Assembly: GCF_017809215.1 (NCBI RefSeq)
Contig: NZ_CP065424.1
Coordinates: forward strand, 300,001 to 364,000
Length of the DNA stretch: 64,000 bases
Source: Heyndrickxia oleronia
GTDB lineage: Bacteria > Bacillota > Bacilli > Bacillales > Bacillaceae_C
Direction: 5' to 3'
Shown here one piece after another: positions 16,392 to 25,950 of the stretch. Under the pieces are notes generated by a model that did not search any database, was not told the DNA's origin, and saw only the letters and a program-made list of their open reading frames with translations. Numbering within the stretch: the stretch's first letter is position 1; each line of letters starts with the position of its first letter. The position numbers were made by a program, and so were the translations under genes.

Positions 16392-17461
16392 AGCAACTTG
16401 TACGAGTGTTTATTATGATTTTTATCGTGTCATTTGCGATTCTATTTTTTATCAATCGAATTAATTCTTCTCAAGGACTTGCCGGTGGGAATACATTAAC
16501 GGTTTATAACTGGGGAGATTATATTGAACCGAAATTAATAAAGAAATTTGAGAAGGAAACAGGAATTAAAGTCATTTATCAAACCTTCGATTCGAATGAA
16601 GCGATGATGACGAAAATTCAGCAAGGTGGAACCACATTTGATGTCGCTGTGCCTTCAGAATATGCGATTGATAAAATGAAGAAAGAAAATTTGCTCTTGC
16701 CAATGGATCATTCAAAGCTACCGAACCTGAAATATATTAATCCTCGCTTTTTAGATTTACCGTTTGATGAAGGGAATAAATATTCAATTCCTTATTTTTG
16801 GGGAACGGTGGGAATTGTATATAATAAAGAGCTTCTTAATGGAAAGACCATTTCGAGCTGGAATGACTTATGGGATAAAGGACTAAAAAATCAAATACTA
16901 TTAACAGATGGTGCACGAGAAGTTATTGGAATGGGATTAAATAGTCTGCATTATTCCTTAAATGATACAAATGAGGCACATCTTCAAGAAGCGAAACGTA
17001 AGCTAGATTTATTAACACCAAATGTAAAAGCTATTGTTGGAGATGAAATTAAACTATTTTTAGCCAACAATGAAGCTGCCATTGGTGTAGTATGGTCTGG
17101 AGAAGCAGCAGGTATTGTAGAAGAGAATGAGGATTTAGACTATGTTGTTCCAAAGGAAGGCTCTAATCTTTGGTTTGATAATATGGTCATTCCTAAAACT
17201 GCAAAGAATATTGATGGGGCGCATAAGTTTATTAATTTTATGCTTGATCCAAAAAATGCAGCAGCAAATGCTGAGTACATTGGTTACTCGACGCCAAATG
17301 AAAAGGCATTGGATTATTTACCGAAGGAAATATCTGAAGACAAGCGCTTCTATCCAGATTTAGATAAAGCTGAAGGTCTTGAAGTATATGAGAATCTCGG
17401 AAAACGAATGCTTGCTCACTATAATGAACTGTTCTTAGAATTTAAAATGCATCGAAAATAG
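16388..17461 (+). CDS. potD: Spermidine/putrescine-binding protein PotD
   Basis: A 357-residue solute-binding protein. The first ~25 residues form a hydrophobic membrane anchor or signal without a clear lipobox, then the mature domain begins with LTVYNWGDYIEPKLIKKFEKETGIKV, the hallmark of PotD/PotF. It captures spermidine or putrescine outside the membrane and hands it to PotBC. Last gene of the operon, overlapping potC by four bases, with a terminator directly downstream. Confidence 0.94.
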   Translation: MKQLVRVFIMIFIVSFAILFFINRINSSQGLAGGNTLTVYNWGDYIEPKLIKKFEKETGIKVIYQTFDSNEAMMTKIQQGGTTFDVAVPSEYAIDKMKKENLLLPMDHSKLPNLKYINPRFLDLPFDEGNKYSIPYFWGTVGIVYNKELLNGKTISSWNDLWDKGLKNQILLTDGAREVIGMGLNSLHYSLNDTNEAHLQEAKRKLDLLTPNVKAIVGDEIKLFLANNEAAIGVVWSGEAAGIVEENEDLDYVVPKEGSNLWFDNMVIPKTAKNIDGAHKFINFMLDPKNAAANAEYIGYSTPNEKALDYLPKEISEDKRFYPDLDKAEGLEVYENLGKRMLAHYNELFLEFKMHRK

Positions 17462-17467
17462 CAGGAT

Positions 17468-17505
17468 AAAAACCGATTTTGGCCATAGCTGAGATCGGTT
17501 TTTTT
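17468..17505 (+). terminator. Terminator of potRABCD
   Basis: AAAACCGAT and ATCGGTTTT form the stem with a loop of about 15 bases, followed by TTTTTT. Confidence 0.88.
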
Positions 17506-17644
17506 AGTATAATGACTTTCAATAAAATGTCCACTAAAAAACAATTTAGTTTTAACGAAAAAGACGTTGTTTTAGAAGGAAAACTCATATTTACAAAGAA
17601 AAGTGTCATTACAAATGATTTTTGTAGAAGAAAGGAAAATGGTC

Positions 17645-18574
17645 ATGAAATTAGATAGGCTCTTAGCGATTACAATGGTTTTGATCAATCAACGGAGAGT
17701 GCAGGCACAAGAGCTAGCAGACATGTTTGAAGTGTCGGTACGAACCATCTATCGTGATATTGAGACACTTAATCAAGCGGGAATCCCAATAGTGACTTAT
17801 CAAGGGCAAAATGGTGGCATTGGGTTAATTGATGGTTTTAGAATGGATAAAAATGTTTTAACAAGAGATGAATTATCCGCTATTTCTACTGCATTAAAAA
17901 GTATTTCTACCTCCTATCAAGATGAACATGCATCAACCATACTGGAAAAAATTAAAGGATTGTCTGACTCCCAACAGCCGCCAGAAACTATTTTTGTAGA
18001 TTTTAGTCCTTGGGGTGGAAATCCATTGTTAAAGGGAAAAATCACAAGCTTAAAACGGGCAATCGAAGGCTCTTTATGTGTACAATTTTTCTATTCAAAT
18101 AATTTAGGAGAGAAATCTTATCGGGATGTAGAACCACATACGATTGTTTTGAAAGGCCAATCTTGGTATTTATACGGTTTTTGTTTACATAGAAGAGAAT
18201 TTAGATTATTTAAGATTCCGAGAATGAAAGATTTGGTATTAAGTGACAAGACATTTTGTAGAAAGGAAGTGCAAGTTGATCAATCTCCTTGGGATAAAGC
18301 TTGGTACAATCCAAAAAACGTGATACAGCTTACAATAACCTTTCAAGAAAAACACCAATCCATTATGGAAGAGATGTTTGGAATTGAAAATGTGACAAGG
18401 GATGAAAATGGGAGACTCCTTGTCCATACAGAAATGCCTGAGGATGAAGGGATGTACAGTTTTTTACTTAGCTTTTCGGATCGCATTGAAGTACTTGAGC
18501 CCTTACATGTAAGGAAAAAACTAAAAGACCTGCTAAAAAACATGATAGATAAATACTTGGATGATAATTATTGA
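17645..18574 (+). CDS. HTH/WYL-domain transcriptional regulator (YobV-like)
   Basis: A ~309-residue regulator with an N-terminal DeoR-like winged HTH (LLAITMVLINQRRVQAQELADMFEVSVRTIYRDIETL) and a C-terminal WYL domain (EPHTIVLKGQSWYLYGFCLHRREFRLFKIPRM) that binds ligands or nucleic acid. The next gene encodes an effector-binding-type protein, as in the yobV-yobU pair of B. subtilis, so they may act together. ATG 17639 and 17645 are both possible after AAAGGA; the frame opens earlier at 17603 but without a ribosome site. Confidence 0.87.
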   Translation: MKLDRLLAITMVLINQRRVQAQELADMFEVSVRTIYRDIETLNQAGIPIVTYQGQNGGIGLIDGFRMDKNVLTRDELSAISTALKSISTSYQDEHASTILEKIKGLSDSQQPPETIFVDFSPWGGNPLLKGKITSLKRAIEGSLCVQFFYSNNLGEKSYRDVEPHTIVLKGQSWYLYGFCLHRREFRLFKIPRMKDLVLSDKTFCRKEVQVDQSPWDKAWYNPKNVIQLTITFQEKHQSIMEEMFGIENVTRDENGRLLVHTEMPEDEGMYSFLLSFSDRIEVLEPLHVRKKLKDLLKNMIDKYLDDNY

Positions 18575-18636
18575 AACATGACATAAAGATGTCAAGTTAG
18601 GGTCGATATACTAGGAAAAAAAGGAGGTTGTTAATA

Positions 18637-19386
18637 ATGAATCAAGTATTTTGTCAAAGCTGTGGGATGCCTATGAAGGAGAGCTCTGTTTTTGGAACTG
18701 AATTGACGGGGGAAAAGAATAAGGAATTTTGCTTATATTGTTATGAAAATGGGGAGTTTAAGCAACCAAATATGACGATGGAGGAAATGATCCAATTTTG
18801 CATCCCATTTATGGTAGAGGAAGGGATGAAAGAGGATGAGGCACTTACTATTTTGCAGAAATCGATGCCATATTTAAAACGTTGGAGGAAAAGTGAGCCG
18901 ATTTCCGAACCTAAAATAGTCTTAAAAGATGGTTTTACCTTCATGGGAATAAATACAAGAACAATGAATGCAATAGAAGCTACTCCTGAAGGTGTGATCC
19001 CATCTATGTGGGAAAAATATTATACAGGGCAAATTGCAGCGCAAATACCAAATCAAGTCAACCCACAACATACAATTGCCCTCTATTCTAACTATGAAAG
19101 TGATGCTTCAGGCGAATATGATTTCTCTATTGGAACAGAGGTGGAAGAGCCAAATCAATCTTCAAATGATTTCGTGATCAAAACGATACCGGCATCCAAT
19201 TATGCTGTATTTACAACTAATCAGGGGAAAATCACTGAAATTGTTCCGATGGCATGGATAGATATTTGGAAATGGTTCGAAACTTCTGGTGTAGAACGCA
19301 CATATACAGGTGATTTTGAACTGTATGATGAGAGATGCGTTGATCCCGACCAAGCAGTGGTAGATATATATATAGCGATTAAATAA
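18637..19386 (+). CDS. Zinc-ribbon plus effector-binding (GyrI-like) protein, YobU-like
   Basis: A 249-residue protein. The N-terminus is a small zinc ribbon with CQSCGMPM and CLYCYENGEF (residues ~5-38), followed by a helical linker, then a Bacterial effector-binding/GyrI-like domain from ~90 to the end (KDGFTFMGINTRTMN and DFELYDERCVDPDQAVVDIYIAIK). GyrI-like domains bind small hydrophobic or drug-like ligands. It follows the WYL regulator by 62 bases. ATG 18637 has AGGAGG upstream. Exact role unknown. Confidence 0.82.
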   Translation: MNQVFCQSCGMPMKESSVFGTELTGEKNKEFCLYCYENGEFKQPNMTMEEMIQFCIPFMVEEGMKEDEALTILQKSMPYLKRWRKSEPISEPKIVLKDGFTFMGINTRTMNAIEATPEGVIPSMWEKYYTGQIAAQIPNQVNPQHTIALYSNYESDASGEYDFSIGTEVEEPNQSSNDFVIKTIPASNYAVFTTNQGKITEIVPMAWIDIWKWFETSGVERTYTGDFELYDERCVDPDQAVVDIYIAIK

Positions 19387-19463
19387 TCGGTTGATTTGTA
19401 AACTGATTTCTCTTCTGAAATAATAAAAGAAATAGATTATTTCAATGAAGGGAGCTAAAGTAA

Positions 19464-20108
19464 ATGAAAGTATTTGTTGTCGGAGCAAATGGACAAATTG
19501 GTCGACACCTTATTCAAAAGCTCAAGAAGAATGAAGAACATACACCAAAGGCAATGGTAAGAAATGAAGCGCAGTCTCTCCAATTAAAGAATGAGGGAAT
19601 TGAGACAGTAATCGCGAATCTTGAAGATAAGGTGGAGACAATAGCAGATGCCATAAAAGGCTGTGATGCAATCGTCTTTACGGCAGGCTCTGGGGGGAAA
19701 ACGGGTGCCGACAAGACCTTACTGATAGATTTGGATGGAGCAGTGAAAACAATGGAAGCTGCAGAAAAGGTAGGAATTAAACGTTTTATTATTGTCAGTG
19801 CTCTACAAGCACATCACCGTGAAAATTGGAATGAATCAATTAAACCATATTATGTAGCAAAGCACTATGCTGATCGGGTATTAGTTTCCAGTAATTTAGA
19901 TTACACAATCATTCGTCCTGGTGGATTGTTAAATGATCCAGGTACAGGGAAGGTCTCAATTGCAGAAAACCTACAGAGAGGGGCTATTTCTCGAGAGGAT
20001 GTTGCTGAACTGATCATCGCTTGTCTTAATGAAAAGAATACATTAAGGCGTTCATTTGATGTAGTAGCAGGTGAAACACCAATTAATGTGGCAATCAAAC
20101 AACTATAG
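19464..20108 (+). CDS. NAD(P)-binding SDR-like oxidoreductase (YhfK-like)
   Basis: A 214-residue atypical short-chain dehydrogenase with the dinucleotide-binding motif VGANGQIGRHL near residue 6-16 and the conserved FTAGSGGKTGADKTLLIDLDG and YYVAKHYAD segments. It matches B. subtilis YhfK closely in pattern and length. Such proteins act as NAD(P)H-dependent reductases or nucleotide sensors; the substrate is not known. ATG 19464 follows GAAGGGAG. A strong terminator follows. Confidence 0.88.
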   Translation: MKVFVVGANGQIGRHLIQKLKKNEEHTPKAMVRNEAQSLQLKNEGIETVIANLEDKVETIADAIKGCDAIVFTAGSGGKTGADKTLLIDLDGAVKTMEAAEKVGIKRFIIVSALQAHHRENWNESIKPYYVAKHYADRVLVSSNLDYTIIRPGGLLNDPGTGKVSIAENLQRGAISREDVAELIIACLNEKNTLRRSFDVVAGETPINVAIKQL

Positions 20109-20110
20109 GT

Positions 20111-20155
20111 GGAAAGGTGGGCTATCATGCGTGGTATAGCCCACCTTTCCTTTAT
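20111..20155. terminator. Terminator after the YhfK-like gene
   Basis: GGAAAGGTGGGCTAT (20111-20125) and ATAGCCCACCTTTCC (20136-20150) form a perfect 15-bp stem, followed by TTTATT. The small gene on the other strand ends at its base. Confidence 0.88.
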
Positions 20156-20314
20156 TCACCGATCATTTGTATATCGATGATCTCCCATTTTTAAAGTAGG
20201 ACCTTTATCTATTTTATTTATCCTGCTCTTCTTTCCCTTTTGTTTCTGATCTCGATAATCCAAAATCCAAGCAATTGATACGACCATAATTATGGCGGCA
20301 ATGAGCCAATGCAT
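20156..20314 (-). CDS. Small membrane-anchored basic protein, 52 aa, unrecognised
   Basis: The ORF starts ATG (20312-20314) behind the strong site GGAGGTGGAG and encodes 52 residues: an N-terminal TM helix (HWLIAAIIMVVSIAWILDY) and a tail with many Lys/Arg (RDQKQKGKKSR) ending in DHRYTNDR. It shares a terminator with the convergent YhfK-like gene. I do not recognise the family. The good ribosome site and single-helix-plus-basic-tail form support a real small protein. The 105 bases between it and the response regulator gene show nothing else. Confidence 0.65.
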   Translation of the reverse strand: MHWLIAAIIMVVSIAWILDYRDQKQKGKKSRINKIDKGPTLKMGDHRYTNDR

Positions 20315-20419
20315 TCACTCCACCTCCAAATGCATTTGTTCAAAAAGGTTTCCCAAGTGATACTGGTTTAGGCACCTATAATAGAATATGCATAAGAAGA
20401 GGTAAATGTTTCTTTCATA

Positions 20420-21022
20420 TTAGATCCAACCCTTGTTTTGAGCGATAGTAATGGCTTCCATTCTATTTTTTGCTTCTAATTTTTGAATGATTTCAGAAAT
20501 ATAGTTACGTACTGTTCCTGAGGACAAGAAAAGAGCGGCCATAATTTCCTTTGTTGTTTTTCCTTCGGCTGCTAATTTTAAAATTTCTTGTTCACGAGGT
20601 GTTAAAGGATTTTCTTCTCTAATGAGATCAAACATCAATTCTTGACTATACATCCGTTTTCCTGAAATCACCTGGCGAATGGCATCGGATAGATCCTCAA
20701 TGGAACTATCTTTAAGTAAATAACCATCAATACCAATTTTAATCGCACGTTCAAAATAACCTGGTCGTGCAAAGGTCGTTAATATGATGATTTTAGTTGG
20801 ATTGTTTATTTTTTTTAGAGCTTCTGCCACATCCAAACCACTTTTTACGGGCATTTCAATATCCATCAGACAGATATCTGGATCCAACTTTAAAATAGAG
20901 GAAAGTGCTTCTTCGCCATTTGTAGCTTGACCAATAACTTCCATATCTTCCTCAAGATTTAGTAATGATCCGAGTGCTCCGAGCAGCATCCGTTGATCTT
21001 CTGCGATAAAGATTCGTATCAA
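20420..21022 (-). CDS. NarL/LuxR-family response regulator
   Basis: A 200-residue response regulator: receiver domain with phospho-acceptor Asp in CLMDIEMPVKSG (about residue 53), and a C-terminal LuxR-type HTH (LTPREQEILKLAAEGKTTKEI...SGTVRNYISEI). The TTG start overlaps the stop of the kinase gene as TTGA, with AAGGAAGGTG upstream. The last gene of a four-gene operon: ABC ATPase, permease, histidine kinase, regulator, as in yvfRSTU of B. subtilis. It most likely activates this operon when the exported compound is sensed. Confidence 0.9.
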   Translation of the reverse strand: MIRIFIAEDQRMLLGALGSLLNLEEDMEVIGQATNGEEALSSILKLDPDICLMDIEMPVKSGLDVAEALKKINNPTKIIILTTFARPGYFERAIKIGIDGYLLKDSSIEDLSDAIRQVISGKRMYSQELMFDLIREENPLTPREQEILKLAAEGKTTKEIMAALFLSSGTVRNYISEIIQKLEAKNRMEAITIAQNKGWI

Positions 21023-22158
21023 ACGACAGCACCTTCCTTCTCTAATTTTTTGATAATAGGTATCTGTAATTCTAGGCTCGTTCCTTTTTGATGTGAGAGT
21101 AGTAGAATGCCATCAATAAGGGAAAGTCGTTCCTCCATGCCTTTTAAGCCATTCCCATTTTCATTTTTATTGTTTAATCCAATTCCATCATCTTTAACGA
21201 TAAAGCGAAGGCTATCTGTAGTAGATTGGATTGTAATGGAACAGTTTTTTGCTTTACTATGTTTGACAACATTTGTTACAGCTTCCTTTAGACACATGCT
21301 AATGATATTTTGCGTCAATGGAGGGATGTTAGATAAGTCAGTTAAACCCTCGTGATGGTAGGCTATTCCTGCCGCTTGTAATATTTCTTGAACTTGAATG
21401 AGTTCCTCCGCAATCGTAATGGCTCGCATGCTAGAAACAAGCTCGCGTACTTGTTTAAGAGCAGATCTTGATGTTTTTTCTATTTCCTTTGCTTCTATTT
21501 GTGCTCTTTCTGGATCGATTTTAGTCAATTTTTCTACAAGCTGACTCTTTAATGTAATAAGGGATAAGGTATGCCCGAGTGTATCATGTAGATCACGGGC
21601 AATACGTGTCCGTTCCTCCCGTTTAACCAACTCTTTAATCTTTTCATTTGCTTGATCTAACTGCTTTTCAAGCTCCATCCGCTTATTCATGGAACGAATG
21701 CCAAATGGAGATAAGATCATAATCACTAAAAACGGCAAAATGTAGAGAGTATTCGTTGAAAAGAATAGACCGTGATAGAAAGCCGGTATTAACTCCATTA
21801 AGATAAAACTAATAAGTGCAATCTTAAATTTCTTTTTATCAAAATACCATCCGATAAAATTAGCTGGAAAGAACCCCATGAATAATAGGTTCGGATCATA
21901 AAACATACTAAACAAAAATACAATTGCCATTTGTATGGCTAAACAGTAGGAAAAAGCAACAACATTAGAAACCGAAAAGTATAGCTGACGATAGGTGAAT
22001 AAAAATATACCTAGAAGAATAAATCCAATGATTCTCCTTAAACCAGTTTCGCCAGCTATATAAAAGACAGGAAGAGCTAAATAAACAAGAAACATATATG
22101 GGAAAAAACCATATCTCTTAGGGAATATTTGAAACCTTAAGCTTTTTAATTGAAACAT
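21019..22158 (-). CDS. DesK-type sensor histidine kinase
   Basis: A 379-residue kinase with five or six N-terminal TM helices (to ~150), a coiled segment (RMELEKQLDQANEKIKELVKREE), then a HisKA_3 domain with the phospho-acceptor in ARDLHDTLGHTLSL (His about 194) and a HATPase domain with N-box CLKEAVTNVVKHSKA and G-box DDGIGLNN...NGLKGMEERL. The membrane-only sensor without an extracellular loop suggests it senses compounds in the bilayer, as LnrJ and DesK do. It partners the regulator encoded next. Confidence 0.9.
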   Translation of the reverse strand: MFQLKSLRFQIFPKRYGFFPYMFLVYLALPVFYIAGETGLRRIIGFILLGIFLFTYRQLYFSVSNVVAFSYCLAIQMAIVFLFSMFYDPNLLFMGFFPANFIGWYFDKKKFKIALISFILMELIPAFYHGLFFSTNTLYILPFLVIMILSPFGIRSMNKRMELEKQLDQANEKIKELVKREERTRIARDLHDTLGHTLSLITLKSQLVEKLTKIDPERAQIEAKEIEKTSRSALKQVRELVSSMRAITIAEELIQVQEILQAAGIAYHHEGLTDLSNIPPLTQNIISMCLKEAVTNVVKHSKAKNCSITIQSTTDSLRFIVKDDGIGLNNKNENGNGLKGMEERLSLIDGILLLSHQKGTSLELQIPIIKKLEKEGAVV

Positions 22159-22164
22159 TCATGA

Positions 22165-22902
22165 TCACACCGCTTCTTGTTTTCTTCGTATATATTTTGA
22201 TAGTAGCATGAAAGCGACAAAATAACAGAATAAAATGAGAATATTTTTCCATTCTGGCAAATTTCCTTGAACAATTTGCCATGCACCATTTCCATAATTA
22301 TAGGAAGGAAGCCATTTTCCGATTGCTTGCATCATTTTGGGCATAATCTCCATTGGCATCCACATACCACCTGAAACGGCTAAAACCATATAAAGAACAT
22401 TACTAATCCCGGATGCTGTTTCAACTTTATTCATTGATCCAATAATCGTACCAAATGCTAGAAAAGGAATCGAGCCAACTAAGATCCATAGTCCACTCAT
22501 TACCCATTCAAATAAAGTTAAAGAAACGCCATTAATAATCGCTCCTGCGATAAAAATAACACAAATTGAAAGAATGTGGATCACTGTTTGACCAATCATT
22601 TGTCCAAAGAAATAGACAGAATCAGGCAGTGGCGTCAACCTCATAAAGGTGGACCATCCTTGCGATTTTTCTTGTACAATTCTGATCCCTAAGGTCATAA
22701 TTGATGAGCCCATGACACTAAAGGCAGTCATTGACATTAAATAATGTGCATGCCATGCTTCAGCATCAGGTGCTCCAGTATTAACGACCTTTGTAAAAAT
22801 GAAATAGAATACGATTGGCATTAAAAGGGACCAAAAAACAAAATAGGGATTTCGTAACACTCTTAATATCTCAGCTTTACATTGTAACCATGTCAGTCTC
22901 AT
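22165..22902 (-). CDS. ABC-2 type permease (YvfS-like)
   Basis: A 245-residue ABC-2 permease with six TM helices and short N-terminal cytoplasmic lead (MRLTWLQCKAEILRVLRNPYF). The operon layout and length match YvfS/LnrMN exporters that protect against amphipathic antibiotics. It starts directly after the ATPase stop codon and ends six bases before the kinase gene. Substrate is inferred only from layout. Confidence 0.87.
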   Translation of the reverse strand: MRLTWLQCKAEILRVLRNPYFVFWSLLMPIVFYFIFTKVVNTGAPDAEAWHAHYLMSMTAFSVMGSSIMTLGIRIVQEKSQGWSTFMRLTPLPDSVYFFGQMIGQTVIHILSICVIFIAGAIINGVSLTLFEWVMSGLWILVGSIPFLAFGTIIGSMNKVETASGISNVLYMVLAVSGGMWMPMEIMPKMMQAIGKWLPSYNYGNGAWQIVQGNLPEWKNILILFCYFVAFMLLSKYIRRKQEAV

Positions 22903-23802
22903 TTAAATGACCTCCTTATGCTCAGTTGTTAATTGTTCAAATGCTTCTTCCAATTTTCCTCGTTCAATTTGTATATTATGAGCCCCAATATTTTCTGAAA
23001 ACAAGAGGGCTAATACGGCATCTGTATCATCTGTTTGAACATATACTCGATCATTTTTTTCAAAAATAGCAGTTATAACGGAATGTCCATAAAGCTTATT
23101 AATTGATCCAGAAGTAGTGTGGAATGAAACAAATTGTTTCGTCAGTCTTGCTTTTATTTCTATTGGAGTTCCGTCAGCAATAATACTACCTTTATTGAAT
23201 AAAATAATCCGTTCTGCCACATCATCAGCTTCTTGAAGATAATGAGTAGTAAAAATAATCGTTTTGCCTTTCTTAGATAGCATCTGAATCGTTTTCCAGA
23301 AACGGTTTCGAGAAGAAATATCCATTCCGACGGTTGGTTCATCTAAAATAATTAGCTCTGGATTTCCGGAAAGAGCGAGGGCAAAACTTACACGCCGCTT
23401 TTGACCACCCGATAATTTTTCCGCGCGAGTTTTTAAATCACTTTCAGTTAAACCCGTTAAAGCAATCACTTCTTCTAGTGAGAGCGGCTTGGGATAGTAC
23501 TGTCTGACTAAATCAAGTAATTCTCGTACCTTTAGCCCCTGCATGACACTTACTTCTTGGAGCATAATCCCCAGTTTTTCTCGTACACTCTTATCATCTG
23601 GATTTTGATTAAACAGTCGAACCTCTCCAGAAGTAGGCTTCAGTAGACCGAGCATCATCGAAATAGTTGTTGTTTTTCCAGCCCCATTTGGTCCCAGTAT
23701 GGCAACGATCTCTCCTTTATTTATTGAGAAAGAAGCTTCTTTTACCGCATGCTTATCCTGAAAGGCTTTTGAAACCTGATTGACATTGACAATTTCATTC
23801 AT
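22903..23802 (-). CDS. ABC exporter ATPase (YvfR-like)
   Basis: A 299-residue ABC ATPase with Walker [11 protein letters not shown] (residues ~36-45), signature [16 protein letters not shown], Walker [14 protein letters not shown] and H-loop [11 protein letters not shown]-terminal ~80-residue domain follows as in drug-type DrrA/CcmA ATPases. It is the first gene of the four-gene export and sensing operon on this strand. Confidence 0.92.
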   Translation of the reverse strand: MNEIVNVNQVSKAFQDKHAVKEASFSINKGEIVAILGPNGAGKTTTISMMLGLLKPTSGEVRLFNQNPDDKSVREKLGIMLQEVSVMQGLKVRELLDLVRQYYPKPLSLEEVIALTGLTESDLKTRAEKLSGGQKRRVSFALALSGNPELIILDEPTVGMDISSRNRFWKTIQMLSKKGKTIIFTTHYLQEADDVAERIILFNKGSIIADGTPIEIKARLTKQFVSFHTTSGSINKLYGHSVITAIFEKNDRVYVQTDDTDAVLALLFSENIGAHNIQIERGKLEEAFEQLTTEHKEVI

Positions 23803-23940
23803 TGATAATGCACCTCCGTAATTTATAGTCTTAGTTTAAAAAATATAATGAGATGCTTTTAGTAAGGAATGTCATGTTTATGAGATGACAAATGTCATTT
23901 TTTATATATCCAGGAAGTAGTTAGGATTGGCATTCATCTA

Positions 23941-24933
23941 TTAAAAACCATATTGTTCTTGGAAATATGCTGGAGTGGGGAGTAAATATTTTTTTCCACC
24001 ATCATTACCTTTGGAGGGTAGCTTCATGGATGATAAAAGTCGGTGTACAAGACTGGGATTAGATAAATCAAGAAAGTCTTGGCAACTTTTATTTGTAATG
24101 GAAGGTTCTATTAAAAGGAGATAATCAAGAATAGCTTGTTTATGTACTTCTTTAGAACTTGTATGGCAGCGTGAACATACCCATTTTCCGTGTTTTCGAA
24201 CCATTTTAAAGGCTCGACAAACTGGACAACATACCCCCTTTATAATCTCGTCCTTGTAAATGTCAAAAATCTCATTAGAATTTGGTACCTCGGGTTTATG
24301 CTGTTCAAGTAATAGTTGTGAGACCTTCTGTAGATGATGATTTTTAAGTTTGTTTTGTTTATGTCTCTGATGGAGTTCCGCCATTTTGGAAATGATTTTT
24401 TCGGAGTGAAGAACCTTTTCATAGATATGAAGATTATCAGAAGCTGTTTTAATTTGTGTGGTTGAATGGCTAATAATAACAATGTGTTCAATTGGGACAT
24501 TTGGAATGTTGTAATGTTTTAGAAACCGATCAAACAGTATATGATGTCGTTGTACCTGAAAAATTGGATTAGGGAATGTTTCCTCCTTATTTTGATAAAT
24601 TCTTATTAATTGATCAGAATGTTTTTCGAAAAGTAATATTCCTGAATAATTTTTTACTTCGATAATGAGAATAAATGAGGGAGTTAGAATAAGGGTATCA
24701 ATTTGGAAGGTTTTATCTTCAAATGGTAAACGGAGTCCAAAAAAAATTTTTTGATTTTGGGGAGGTAAAAATCCTAAATGATAGAGAAGATTTTGCTCAC
24801 CACGATACCCCACTTTACGTCTAGTTAAATCTTCCTCAATCATAGCTAATTTAGGATGAGTAGGTCGAAGACGCCTTAATAAGGCAACATCCATTAATAA
24901 ATTGTATGGAATGGTTAACTCTTTAACAATCAT
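23941..24933 (-). CDS. NERD domain protein with zinc finger
   Basis: A 330-residue protein. The NERD (nuclease-related) domain spans ~35-160 with GYRGEQNLLYHLGFLP, the Asp in FQIDTLILTPSFILIIEVKNYSG (PD-(D/E)xK-like D...EVK core). Near residue 230-260 there is a four-cysteine zinc finger, CCPVCRAF and CSRCH. NERD proteins are suspected nucleases acting on DNA but none has a settled role in Bacillus. ATG 24933 follows AAAGGAGTG. It stands alone, next to the first 103-bp array, which begins about 110 bases upstream of its start. Confidence 0.85.
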   Translation of the reverse strand: MIVKELTIPYNLLMDVALLRRLRPTHPKLAMIEEDLTRRKVGYRGEQNLLYHLGFLPPQNQKIFFGLRLPFEDKTFQIDTLILTPSFILIIEVKNYSGILLFEKHSDQLIRIYQNKEETFPNPIFQVQRHHILFDRFLKHYNIPNVPIEHIVIISHSTTQIKTASDNLHIYEKVLHSEKIISKMAELHQRHKQNKLKNHHLQKVSQLLLEQHKPEVPNSNEIFDIYKDEIIKGVCCPVCRAFKMVRKHGKWVCSRCHTSSKEVHKQAILDYLLLIEPSITNKSCQDFLDLSNPSLVHRLLSSMKLPSKGNDGGKKYLLPTPAYFQEQYGF

Positions 24934-25042
24934 AAAATCACTCCTTTTACTGTTAGATTAATATTCTATTAGGTCCCAAAAAAATCCTTCTTTGAGAGGG
25001 AATATTTGTGAAACTGTATTGTTTATTTATATGTAAAGCCAT

Positions 25043-25850
25043 TAAAAAGAAGGATGAAACCAAACAAAAAAGAAGAAGCACCCGTAAAATAGGTTATAAA
25101 ACCTATCAGTACGAATAGGACCTCACGAAAAAAGAGAGAGACCAACGAAAAAGAAGGATGAACCAAACAAAAAAGAAGGAGAACCTGATAAAAAAGTTCT
25201 AAAACTTAACAATCCGAATAGGACCTCACAAAAATAGAGAGAGACCAACGAAAAAGAAGGATAAACCAAACAAAAAAGAAGAAGAACCTGATAAAAAAGT
25301 TCTAAAACTTAACAATCCGAATAGGACCTCACAAAAAAAGAGAGAGACCAACGAAAAAGAAGGATGACCCAAACAAAAAAGAAGAAGAACCTGTTAAAAA
25401 AGTTCTAAAACCTAACAATTTGAATAGGACCTGACAAAAAAAGAGAGAAACCAATGAAAAAGAAGGATGAACCAAACAAAAAAGAAGAAGAACCTGATAA
25501 AAAAGTTCTAAAACCTAACAATATGAATAGGACCTGACAAAAAAAGAGAAAAACCAATGAAAAAGAAGGATGAACCAAACAAAAAAGAGGGAGAACCTGA
25601 TAAAAAAGTTTTAAAACTTAACAATCCGAATAGGACCTCACAAAAAAAGAAAGAGACCAATGAAAAAGAAAGAGAAACCAAACAAAAAAGAAGAAGAACC
25701 TGATAAAAAAGTTATAAAACCAATCAATCCAAATAGGACCTGACAAAAAAAGAGAGAAACCAATGGAAAAGAAAGAGAAACCAAACAAAAAAGAGAGAAA
25801 ACCTGTTAAAAAGGTTACAGTACCCATCATTTTCAACGAATCCCCTCAAA
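25043..25850. repeat. Tandem array 1, 103-bp unit, about 7.5 copies
   Basis: The landmark AATAGGACC recurs at 25114, 25217, 25320, 25423, 25526, 25629 and 25732, an exact 103-bp step every time. Each unit is almost all purine on this strand, with A-tracts centred about 21 bases apart (near unit positions 15, 36, 57 and 78 counted from the landmark) and a further one at 88. No frame stays open, since 103 is not a multiple of three. It lies between the NERD gene and the MFS gene, and is separated from the latter by a terminator. Confidence 0.92.
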
Positions 25851-25907
25851 AAGTAAACTTAATCCCACAAAAAATACTCTCCAACTGATCAATTCCAAAA
25901 GTCCGAA

Positions 25908-25940
25908 CAAAAAAGTTCACTTGTCATATCAAGTGAACTA
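25908..25940 (-). terminator. Terminator of the MFS transporter gene
   Basis: Read on the minus strand, AGTTCACTTG and CAAGTGAACT form a 10-bp stem with a 6-base loop, followed by TTTTTTG. It separates the gene from the tandem array. Confidence 0.88.
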
Positions 25941-25950
25941 TCAAACTTTC

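Noticed and set aside
25618-25836. 72-aa Phe-rich minus-strand ORF
   Set aside because: Same cause as above, within array 1; no start signal and no conservation expected.
25043-25850. CRISPR array
   Set aside because: Units are contiguous with no unique spacers, the 103-bp period is too long, and no cas genes are present.
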